Source: Spirochaetales bacterium (GTDB lineage Bacteria > Spirochaetota > Spirochaetia > JAGLYY01). Taken from it: a stretch of 31,442 bases of DNA. Under the pieces are notes generated by a model that was not told the origin of the DNA, made no database searches, and worked only from the letters and a program-made list of their open reading frames with translations. This document shows, piece by piece, positions 15,595 to 22,119 of this stretch. Every line of letters begins with the position of its first letter. The stretch's first letter is position 1. The translations under genes were made by a program, and so were the position numbers. The stretch spans positions 1 to 31,442 of the forward strand of contig JAGLYY010000132.1 of NCBI GenBank assembly GCA_023131935.1. Reading direction: 5' to 3'.

Positions 15595-16911
15595 ATGAAA
15601 ATGTGTAAGCTTATGAAATCATGGTTTTTGCTGATTCTGCTTCTTCCTCTACTCATCATAGGATGCGGGAATATAATCAACCCCCTTGATGCTTCGTCTG
15701 ATTTCCCGGGACCACTGGCAAGGGGAGTATCTGATATTACAATGGGACCGGGATATCAGATGTTGACAGGAGAGGTTGGCGGTGCAGAATTCATTATCTA
15801 TGTGCCATATGTGCCATTTTTGGAACTATGGAACGGAGACCTGGTAATCTATGCCCACGGATATGTAAACCCGCAAATTGATGAACTATCACTTCCCGGA
15901 GAGTTTGCAGATTTCAGTCTTCCCCTCATGGCGGATGGCTATGCTATCGCCTGTTCAAGTTACTCGGAAAACGGATGGGCAGTAAAGGACGGCGCAATAC
16001 GGACACGTCAGCTGCTGAGTGTTTTTACCGAATATTTTGAGACTCCCGGTAAAACCTATCTGGCAGGAGCATCAGAGGGTGCGATAATCAGCCTTATGCT
16101 TGCAGAGACGAACCCTGAACTTTTTGACGGCGTCCTTGCAGCCTGCGGGCCTGCCGGAGGATCGATATTACAGACAGAGTATCTGTTTCATATTCGAGCT
16201 CTTTTCCAGTACTTCTTTGAAAAGGAAGCTGCGATACTACCTCTGTTGGAAGGGGGTTCAAGTATTCTTGATGTGCGTGAGGGGCTTGATTTTGAAACTG
16301 AAATAGCACCTCTTATCGGGCTGGCTCTTTCGGATCCGGATGCTGGTATTAAGCTGGTTCTTATGTCAGCTGTAATGACAACCCTTGGATTTCCTATATT
16401 ACCCGAGGACCTTCCGGAAACGCTTATGGCTGCTCTCTGGTATTACTATGTGGGAATTAATGACTTCTTTGACAGAACTCACAATCATATAATGATAGAT
16501 AATCAGGATACTGTGTATGAGATATCGGACTGGTTGTTCGACAATCTTGATCCCTACCTGCAGTTCTATTATTCAGTAAATTGTTGGGATATTAATGGAT
16601 GGATTGAACGAGTTACCGCAACCCCTGATGCGGAAAAGTACCTGGAACACTGGTATGTACCCTCCGGAAATCTGGAAATACCTGTTTTTATGCTGCACAC
16701 TACACGGGACCCTGTTGTTCCTGCGGTTCATCTGGAAGTCTACAAACAGCTGGCTTTAAGTACCGGAAGTGAGGATAACCTCTATCAGTGGATTATACCG
16801 GGATTCGGTCACTGCATGCTGACCGATGATCCAACATATTTCAACGCGGCGGTCATAACTGCCTTCGGTGAACTCGTTTATTGGGTGGAATCCATAACTC
16901 CAACTCCATAG
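15595..16911 (+). CDS. Lipoprotein alpha/beta-hydrolase
   Basis: This is a 438-residue exported, lipid-anchored hydrolase. A lipobox LLIIGC places the modified Cys at 24. The alpha/beta-hydrolase fold is indicated by the oxyanion segment VIYAHGYV (84-91), nucleophile Ser160 in GASEG (158-162), acid Asp372 (TTRDPVVP) and His406 (GFGHC). This is the right order and spacing for a catalytic triad. An insertion of about 190 residues between Ser160 and Asp372 forms a helical lid-like region. The substrate is unknown; an esterase, lipase or peptidase on the periplasmic or surface face is possible. AGGAGG precedes the first of three closely spaced in-frame ATGs. Confidence 0.82.
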   Translation: MKMCKLMKSWFLLILLLPLLIIGCGNIINPLDASSDFPGPLARGVSDITMGPGYQMLTGEVGGAEFIIYVPYVPFLELWNGDLVIYAHGYVNPQIDELSLPGEFADFSLPLMADGYAIACSSYSENGWAVKDGAIRTRQLLSVFTEYFETPGKTYLAGASEGAIISLMLAETNPELFDGVLAACGPAGGSILQTEYLFHIRALFQYFFEKEAAILPLLEGGSSILDVREGLDFETEIAPLIGLALSDPDAGIKLVLMSAVMTTLGFPILPEDLPETLMAALWYYYVGINDFFDRTHNHIMIDNQDTVYEISDWLFDNLDPYLQFYYSVNCWDINGWIERVTATPDAEKYLEHWYVPSGNLEIPVFMLHTTRDPVVPAVHLEVYKQLALSTGSEDNLYQWIIPGFGHCMLTDDPTYFNAAVITAFGELVYWVESITPTP

Positions 16912-16916
16912 AAACG

Positions 16917-16962
16917 AATGATAGGCATTTTTATCCCCGGGCGCAAGCGCGAAAGCGCCCGG
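16917..16962. repeat. 46-bp dispersed hairpin repeat, copy 2
   Basis: This copy begins 5 bases after the hydrolase stop. The stem is perfect here: CCGGGCGC, loop AAGCGCGAAA, GCGCCCGG. It differs from 12466-12511 at four positions only. No T-run follows the stem, so it resembles a REP-type element that stabilises the 3' end rather than an intrinsic terminator. Confidence 0.8.
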
Positions 16963-17062
16963 CTAACAGTTACTGAAAGGCATTGTTGCAATAATACGGG
17001 ATTGTGAAAAAGGAGGATTCCGGCAGAATTAAGATAGATATAATCGTGAACAGAATCCTTAA

Positions 17063-17227
17063 CTAATCCATATCTCTGGGGCCCGGATAAAAAGGAGATA
17101 AACTATCCGGCATCTCAGCGTTAAGCCTTTTATAACCAATAACATATCTGATTGTGCTGATGCTTCCCCGGCTGAAATCCTGGAATAAAACATTATCACC
17201 GCAGTCAATCTTTTCAATCCGGTTCAT
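17063..17227 (-). CDS. Possible 54-residue ORF overlapping the end of the cyclase stub
   Basis: An ATG on the minus strand at 17227 overlaps the stop region of the cyclase remnant in another frame. It opens a 54-residue frame (MNRIEKIDCGDNVLFQDF... ending PGPRDMD). The composition is protein-like (Asp, Ile, Phe, Tyr, Pro balanced), but no domain is recognised. It could be the tail gene of a former cyclase operon or chance. No good ribosome site is visible. Confidence 0.22.
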   Translation of the reverse strand: MNRIEKIDCGDNVLFQDFSRGSISTIRYVIGYKRLNAEMPDSLSPFYPGPRDMD

Positions 17228-17351
17228 ACACAATAACCGGCAGCTCTTTACCTTTTACCCGACTTTTAAATTTGTGTTTCCACATGAATTGATCTTTAAT
17301 GCGCGAATACGTTTCTTCAGAAACCAGAATCGATGTTCCGGTTTTTTTGCT
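17214..17351 (-). pseudogene. C-terminal stub of an adenylate/guanylate cyclase
   Basis: The last 45 residues of this minus-strand frame read SKKTGTSILVSEETYSRIKD, a short linker, then SRVKGKELPVIVYEPD. This is the typical end of class III nucleotide cyclase catalytic domains (I-L-V-S-E-x-T-Y, then V-K-G-K-x-x-P-V-x-V-Y-E). Everything upstream of the SKKTG block is missing. Homology ends about where the BrnT promoter begins (17374), so insertion of the toxin-antitoxin module or a deletion removed the rest. It is almost surely non-functional. Confidence 0.7.
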
Positions 17352-17373
17352 TAAACATAAAGTTTCCCACCAC

Positions 17374-17402
17374 TTGATATATGTATAATATATGTATATA
17401 CT
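17374..17402 (+). promoter_or_regulatory. brnTA promoter with tandem 11-bp operator repeats
   Basis: TTGATA (17374-17379) and TATACT (17397-17402) are exactly 17 bases apart. Between and over them lie two head-to-tail copies of ATATATGTATA (17377-17387 and 17388-17398), one helical turn apart. This is the usual layout for ribbon-helix-helix repressors, so BrnA bound here would silence the promoter. The predicted start point is at or next to the GTG of brnT. Confidence 0.7.
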
Positions 17403-17408
17403 ATTCTT

Positions 17409-17681
17409 GTGGACATTGTTTGGGATCCTGAAAAAGCAAAGATCAATCTGAAGAAGCACGGTATCCGTTTTTCGGATGCCGAAATAATCCTTTCTGATCC
17501 CAACGCACTTACAAGGGAGGACATGAACACCGAAGGTGAACAGCGATTTGTTACCGTTGGAATGGACGCCGTTGGTCGTGTCCTCGTTGTCGTTTATACC
17601 CATCGCGGTGAAGATATCCGGTTGATTTCTGCACGGACCGCGACCAAAGGTGAGAGAAAGAATTATGAAGAAAGAATATGA
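17409..17681 (+). CDS. brnT: BrnT family toxin
   Basis: This 90-residue RelE-fold ribonuclease toxin has the family hallmarks VWDPEKAKINLKKHGIRF (4-21), then the D-A-E-x-x-x-x-D-P block. TVGMDAVGRVLVVVYTHRGEDIRLISARTATKGERKNY follows in place. BrnT cleaves RNA and arrests growth until BrnA binds it. The only sensible start is GTG at 17409, with no ribosome site upstream and the predicted transcription start at the codon itself. It overlaps the antitoxin gene by 17 bases. The catalytic-site residues (RxISAR and the E-R-x-x-Y tail) are intact, so it should be active. Confidence 0.92.
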   Translation: MDIVWDPEKAKINLKKHGIRFSDAEIILSDPNALTREDMNTEGEQRFVTVGMDAVGRVLVVVYTHRGEDIRLISARTATKGERKNYEERI

Positions 17682-17916
17682 TTTCAGCAAAGCAAAACGC
17701 GGGGTTGTAGTTCCACAGAAAGGGAAGACACGAATTAGCATTTACATCGACAATGATATTCTAGAGGAGTTTCGCATTCGTGCTGACCAGTCTGGTCGAG
17801 GTTACCAGACCATGATGAATGAAGCTCTTCGAGAGTATTTGAGTAAGTCAAATCATCTGCTGGATGAAAAGACGTTACGGCGCGTCCTCCGCGAGGAACT
17901 GAAAACTGTGGGTTGA
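17665..17916 (+). CDS. brnA: BrnA family antitoxin (ribbon-helix-helix)
   Basis: This 83-residue antitoxin begins MKKEYDFSKAKRG. It has the toxin-binding N-terminal arm, then the ribbon (KTRISIYIDNDILEEFR) and helices (GYQTMMNEALREYL) of a ribbon-helix-helix domain. The arm order differs from most antitoxins, as usual for BrnA. The ATG at 17665 follows GAGAGAAAG; an in-frame ATG 15 bases upstream is less likely. It neutralises BrnT and represses the operon, presumably through the tandem repeats at 17377-17398. Confidence 0.9.
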   Translation: MKKEYDFSKAKRGVVVPQKGKTRISIYIDNDILEEFRIRADQSGRGYQTMMNEALREYLSKSNHLLDEKTLRRVLREELKTVG

Positions 17917-18527
17917 CCAATACCCATCTAAAGGATATTTACATTTGAATCTATTACAATATCTCTACCTTCATCATCATTCGAATCTATTGATTGATCA
18001 TATATTACAATATTGAAGAATATCTTACCAAAGGCCATCGTGCTTTTCCTTCAATGCTCAGTGTGGTGGAAGAACATCTGAAGGACTGGCTACTTCCCGT
18101 CAAAGCTCATGGTACGTAGCCCAACAAAGGTCACCTTTTGCCTGATGCCCGGCGTTGTATGCTTGGCAGAGATCAGGCTGCTGCGATACCACATTCTCCC
18201 TGTTCTCGAAGCAGCGGCATAATACCTCTTGAACAAAGGTGAGTGCTGTATGAAAAGGACAGGTGTGTCCTCTCATCATATTTGACGCCTTTATTATCGT
18301 TTCTGAAGGATATTTTTGCATGCATCCCGGATAATTCCGGGTAAACTCCCGACCATTATCGTTCATAGGGAATTCGTCCGGATCAGATCAGCCAAGTTAT
18401 GAAATTGGCTAACTTGTATGTAGATATGTCAAATACTATAGGAATCAACAATGTGACATGCTTTTTCCGCAAAGGGCAAACGTAAGAGCAGGTTCGGATA
18501 AGCCATACTTTCGGAAAAGGATCCATG
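17917..18527. other. 611-bp region without a recognisable gene
   Basis: Both strands contain only short frames. A minus frame at 18100-18366 (88 codons, many Cys and His) and a plus frame at 18012-18119 (35 codons) have no recognised domain, no good ribosome site and no family-like motif. The region lies between the brnTA module and a frameshifted methyltransferase and probably holds decayed sequence. I see no terminator, tRNA or IS end in it. Confidence 0.4.
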
Positions 18528-19138
18528 CTATCCGCCCGAATTCTTCAGAATGAACCAGTGGAATTCGTAACCGTCAAACTCGATACGACCGGATTCAATA
18601 TGGGTAAATTTTTTATCGAGAATGCCGCGGAAGGTTTTAAATGTCCAGGATGAAAAGAACCTGGGACCGGGATTAAAATCGTTTTCCCGATACATCTCGT
18701 CATCCTTACCTCCATACAATCCGATAAAAATTATTCCCTCGTCTTTTACAACTCTCGACAATTCATTCAGGACTAACTCGATTTCATTTCTGGGAACATG
18801 CAAGAGGGCATTGAGAGTATAAAGGCTGTCGAAAATGTTGTCTGGAAAATCAAGAGAAAAAAATCCATTACAAACGCGTTGAGCCCTTTCTGTCTGCACA
18901 GTTCAACATGTTTTTCTGACAGGTCGATCGTCGTAACGTCCAGCCCCATCTCTTTAAAAAACAGACTATCCTGCCCGGTACCGGCTCCAGCTTCGAGGAG
19001 AGTGGTCGCGTGGTTTGTTTTAAGGAGATCAATAAATCTCTGACGGATTTCCTGTTTCCAGTCAGGTTTTGAATTCCTGTTTCGATAATCCGCGTATTTA
19101 TTGTAATACTCTTTCAGTTGGCTTTTAATATTTTCCAT
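18528..19138 (-). pseudogene. Class I SAM-dependent methyltransferase with frameshift in an A7/T7 tract
   Basis: The gene begins at ATG 19138 (GGAAG upstream) and shows the SAM-binding motif LLEAGAGTGQDSLFF and the acidic VTTIDLSEKHVELC. The frame breaks at a run of seven T on the coding strand (18857-18863). Moving one frame restores FSLDFPDNIFDSLYTLNALLHVPR and the rest of the domain to 18528. With one extra T the product would be a normal 203-residue methyltransferase. Explanations are a real single-base loss in a homopolymer, phase-variable slippage, or a sequencing error. The substrate is unknown. Confidence 0.85.
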
Positions 19139-19216
19139 TATTCTTCCAAATTGATCTGTTTTACGTAATGATTGTAACTCATTATGAGTCCGGGAATCAA
19201 TCTATAAATATGAAAA

Positions 19217-19236
19217 GCCGGACACTGTTGTCCGGC
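19217..19236 (-). terminator. Intrinsic terminator of the amino-acid oxidation operon
   Basis: GCCGGACA-CTGT-TGTCCGGC is a perfect 8-bp stem with a 4-base loop. On the minus strand it is followed by TTTTCATATTT, 57 bases past the P5C dehydrogenase stop. On the plus strand ATTATTTGTTT follows, so it may work weakly both ways. Confidence 0.75.
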
Positions 19237-19292
19237 ATTATTTGTTTATCTTTATACTTCGTACTTAAAAAACTCTCCCAAAACCGGTTGAT

Positions 19293-20924
19293 TTACTTCT
19301 CATCCATAAACGGATAACGATATTCTGTCTGCGGAACAAAGTTTTCCTTAATCGTTCTCGTCGACATCCACCGTACCAGGTTGAGGTAACTTCCAGCCTT
19401 ATCGTTGGTTCCCGATGCCCGGGCCCCGCCGAAGGGCTGCTGTCCGACAACAGCGCCGGTGGGTTTATCGTTGATGTAGAAGTTTCCCGCGGTATTCTTC
19501 AGTGCCTCTCCAATCTTTATGATCGCGTAACGGTCCTCCGCGAAGACCGCGCCGGTAAGGGCGTAGATGGCGCTCTGGTCACAAAGCTTGAGGGCCCCGT
19601 CAAGATCATTATCATCATATACATACACTGTCAGCACAGGACCGAAGATCTCCTCAACCATTGTCCTGAAATCGGGCTTTTTCGCGAGGATGATCGTTGG
19701 TTCAATGAAGTACCCAACTGAATCATCGCAATTACCCCCGACTATAATCTCGGCATCGCGGCTTTCCTTCGCAAAATCGATGTAGGATTTAATACTGTCG
19801 AAAGCGGGTTTGTCGATAACGGCATTCACAAAGTTGGTAAAGTCCTCCGGTGTTCCCATCTTCAGGTCTTTCGTCATGGCGATAACTTTATCCCGGTATT
19901 CTTCCCAGAGAGAGGCGGGGACAAACACCCTGGAGGCGGCGGAACATTTCTGCCCCTGGTATTCGAACGCGCCCCGGACAGAGGCTGCTACAAGCTGGTC
20001 GATGTCGGCTGTTTTGTGGGCAAAGATAAAATCTTTTCCACCGGTTTCTCCAACAATCCGCGGGTAGGCTTTATAGTTCTTGATGTTCATTCCGACGGTT
20101 TTCCACATCCCCTGGAATACCTTGGTAGATCCGGTGAAGTGAACGCCGGTAAGATCAGGGCTGTTCATCACAGTATCACCCATTTCAGATCCCTTTCCCG
20201 GAAGAAAGTTGATAACCCCATCGGGCAGACCGGCTGCCTGGAAAAGCTTCATCAGGAAGTAGCCCGAATAAACTGAAGAGGAGGCTGGTTTCCAGAGAAC
20301 AACGTTGCCCATGAGAGCAGGAGCGGTTGGCAGGTTTCCGGCGATGGCGGTGAAGTTAAAGGGGGTAACCGCGAAAACAAATCCTTCGAGAGGACGGTAC
20401 TCTACCCTGTTCCAGATTCCCCTTGGGGAATATGGCTGATCGGTGTAGATTTCTCTGGCGTAATAGGTATTGAAGCGGAAGAAATCGATGAGCTCACAGG
20501 CGGAATCAATCTCGGCCTGAAAGGCGTTTTTCCCTTGCACGAGCATAGTTGCCGCGTTGATGGTCTGTCTCCAGGGTCCCGCCAGGAGATCTGACATTTT
20601 CTCAAAAATAGATAGCCGGTGCTCCCACGGCATCTCAGACCATTTTTTCCACGCTTCCTTTGCCGCGTCGATGGCCATCCGGATCTCTTTTTCCCCCGCT
20701 TTTTGATAAACTGCCAGGACATGACCATGGTCGTGTGGAATCCTGCATTCGCCGGTATTCCCGGTTTTTATCTCTTTCCCGCCGATGATAAGGGGAATCT
20801 CTATCTTTTGATTCTTGAGCTCCTGAATCTTAGCCTTTAGCTCTTTCTTTTCCCTGCTTCCCGGTCCATAGGCAAGAATAGGTTCATTAGCGGGAACCTC
20901 CAGTTTAAAAATTGCATTGCTCAT
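19293..20924 (-). CDS. pruA: L-glutamate gamma-semialdehyde (1-pyrroline-5-carboxylate) dehydrogenase
   Basis: This 543-residue aldehyde dehydrogenase oxidises glutamate semialdehyde, the open form of pyrroline-5-carboxylate, to glutamate with NAD. The general base Glu293 lies in GETGGKD and the nucleophile Cys327 in GQKCSA. VTPFNFTAIAGNLPTAPALMGN (186-207) and FGPVLTVYVYDD are typical of the stand-alone ALDH4A1-like P5C dehydrogenases rather than the PutA fusion. The C-terminal GGARASGTNDKAG is also family-typical. GGAGAAGTAAT precedes the ATG. It is the third gene of a minus-strand operon with two redox-subunit genes, which supports a proline catabolic role. Confidence 0.95.
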   Translation of the reverse strand: MSNAIFKLEVPANEPILAYGPGSREKKELKAKIQELKNQKIEIPLIIGGKEIKTGNTGECRIPHDHGHVLAVYQKAGEKEIRMAIDAAKEAWKKWSEMPWEHRLSIFEKMSDLLAGPWRQTINAATMLVQGKNAFQAEIDSACELIDFFRFNTYYAREIYTDQPYSPRGIWNRVEYRPLEGFVFAVTPFNFTAIAGNLPTAPALMGNVVLWKPASSSVYSGYFLMKLFQAAGLPDGVINFLPGKGSEMGDTVMNSPDLTGVHFTGSTKVFQGMWKTVGMNIKNYKAYPRIVGETGGKDFIFAHKTADIDQLVAASVRGAFEYQGQKCSAASRVFVPASLWEEYRDKVIAMTKDLKMGTPEDFTNFVNAVIDKPAFDSIKSYIDFAKESRDAEIIVGGNCDDSVGYFIEPTIILAKKPDFRTMVEEIFGPVLTVYVYDDNDLDGALKLCDQSAIYALTGAVFAEDRYAIIKIGEALKNTAGNFYINDKPTGAVVGQQPFGGARASGTNDKAGSYLNLVRWMSTRTIKENFVPQTEYRYPFMDEK

Positions 20925-20961
20925 ATTACTTCTCCTGTAGTGATTGTTTCCATGTTCTGCA

Positions 20962-22119
20962 TTATTCCAAAACTTCCGGTTTTTTGAAATCCCTGTAGGG
21001 TGAAAGTATCTTTAAAATCTCCCTGTCTTCCCGGGAGAGCTCCTCTTCAGCTGCCATTCGAGTAATCAATTCACCAATACCAGGCCCTAACATGAAACCC
21101 TGCCCGCACATCCCGCCGGCAAGAAAATACCCCGGGAAGTCCTCTATCCAGCCAATCACCGGAGATCCGTCGGGGGTCATTGGATAGATCCCCCGCCAGG
21201 TCCTCCGCACCCGGATTGAAGCAAGACTGGGGATAAGGGCTATCATTCGTCCAGCCACCAGTGGCAGGAAATCACTGGTTTCCCGCCGGTCCAGGCCGGA
21301 CACCGGAGGGTCGGGAGTCAGACAGAACACAATCTGGCCTGCTTCGATCTGAAAGAAATAGATATTCGAGGATCTTGAGTTCCTGCGCATATCGACCACC
21401 ATGGGACCAAGAAAATGGCCGACAGGTTCGGTTATCCCCGCTTCATGGGATTCCGGCAGCAGGGGAAGCCGGTATTCAGACGGCAGGGAAAAACTATCTG
21501 CCCATGCTCCCCCGGCGTTTATTACTGTAGAACACCGATAGGTCCCTTTGTCCGTTTTCACAGCCGAGACCCTGCCATTCTCTTTTTTAATCTCTTCAAC
21601 CCTTTCCGAGAACCGGAATTGTACTCCCTCCTGTTTTGCCTGGTCATAAAACGCGCGGGATGCTAAAAGTGTTGAACAGTGGCCATCTTCGGGAGAAAAG
21701 GTCCCGCCAAGAAGGTCCCTTCTATTGAGATCGGGAACAACATCGAGAAGTTCTCTCTTCGATAGCCAGTCGATATTCAAATTGTAGGGGCGTTGGATTT
21801 CCAGAAGCTTCTGAAAAACGTCTTTATCTTTCTCTTCGTAGGCGGGGAAAGCATACCCCCCGGTGGTCCACTCAATATCGTGGCCATAGGTTTCTTTCCA
21901 GGTACTGAAGATCTCAAGGCTCCTCAAGCCAAGCCTGATTTTTGCCGGATCCGAGTGGGTAGCCCGCACGCCGCCTATAGCAGCTTTGTTCGACCCTTGC
22001 CCCGGGCTGCTGAATTTATCAATCACCAGGGTTGAAAATCCCTTTCGTTTCAGGGCAAGGGCGGTAGGGACTCCAACGCTGCCGGCCCCTATTACCGCTA
22101 CATCGTAAGTATTGCTCAT
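20962..22119 (-). CDS. DAO-type FAD-dependent oxidoreductase (beta subunit of an amino-acid dehydrogenase)
   Basis: This 385-residue flavoprotein of the DadA/SoxB/glycine oxidase family has the FAD motif VIGAGSVG at about residues 9-16. INAGGAWAD and the C-terminal RTWRGIYPMTPDGSPVIG and CGQGFMLGPGIGELI segments bind the rest of FAD. Family members of this length that pair with a ferredoxin/NAD-type alpha subunit include the catalytic beta subunits of archaeal proline dehydrogenase, hydrogen cyanide synthase (HcnC) and D-hydroxyproline dehydrogenase. It overlaps the upstream gene by 4 bases (ATGA). With P5C dehydrogenase downstream, L-proline is the likeliest substrate; hydroxyproline or ornithine-derived compounds are alternatives. 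Confidence 0.85.
   Translation of the reverse strand: MSNTYDVAVIGAGSVGVPTALALKRKGFSTLVIDKFSSPGQGSNKAAIGGVRATHSDPAKIRLGLRSLEIFSTWKETYGHDIEWTTGGYAFPAYEEKDKDVFQKLLEIQRPYNLNIDWLSKRELLDVVPDLNRRDLLGGTFSPEDGHCSTLLASRAFYDQAKQEGVQFRFSERVEEIKKENGRVSAVKTDKGTYRCSTVINAGGAWADSFSLPSEYRLPLLPESHEAGITEPVGHFLGPMVVDMRRNSRSSNIYFFQIEAGQIVFCLTPDPPVSGLDRRETSDFLPLVAGRMIALIPSLASIRVRRTWRGIYPMTPDGSPVIGWIEDFPGYFLAGGMCGQGFMLGPGIGELITRMAAEEELSREDREILKILSPYRDFKKPEVLE

Noticed and set aside
16957..16970. GGCTAAC after the second hairpin as an attC box
   Set aside because: It breaks the RYYYAAC pattern, has no matching GTTRRRY partner at a suitable distance, and no inner arms.
18012..18119. Plus-strand 35-codon open stretch with a helix-like composition
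   Set aside because: No start codon context, no family I can name, and too short to call even a remnant.
18100..18366. 88-codon minus-strand frame with a DNGREFT stretch like an integrase core
   Set aside because: No further transposase or integrase motifs, no Asp or Glu partners, no ribosome site, and nothing continuing upstream. The short match is probably chance.
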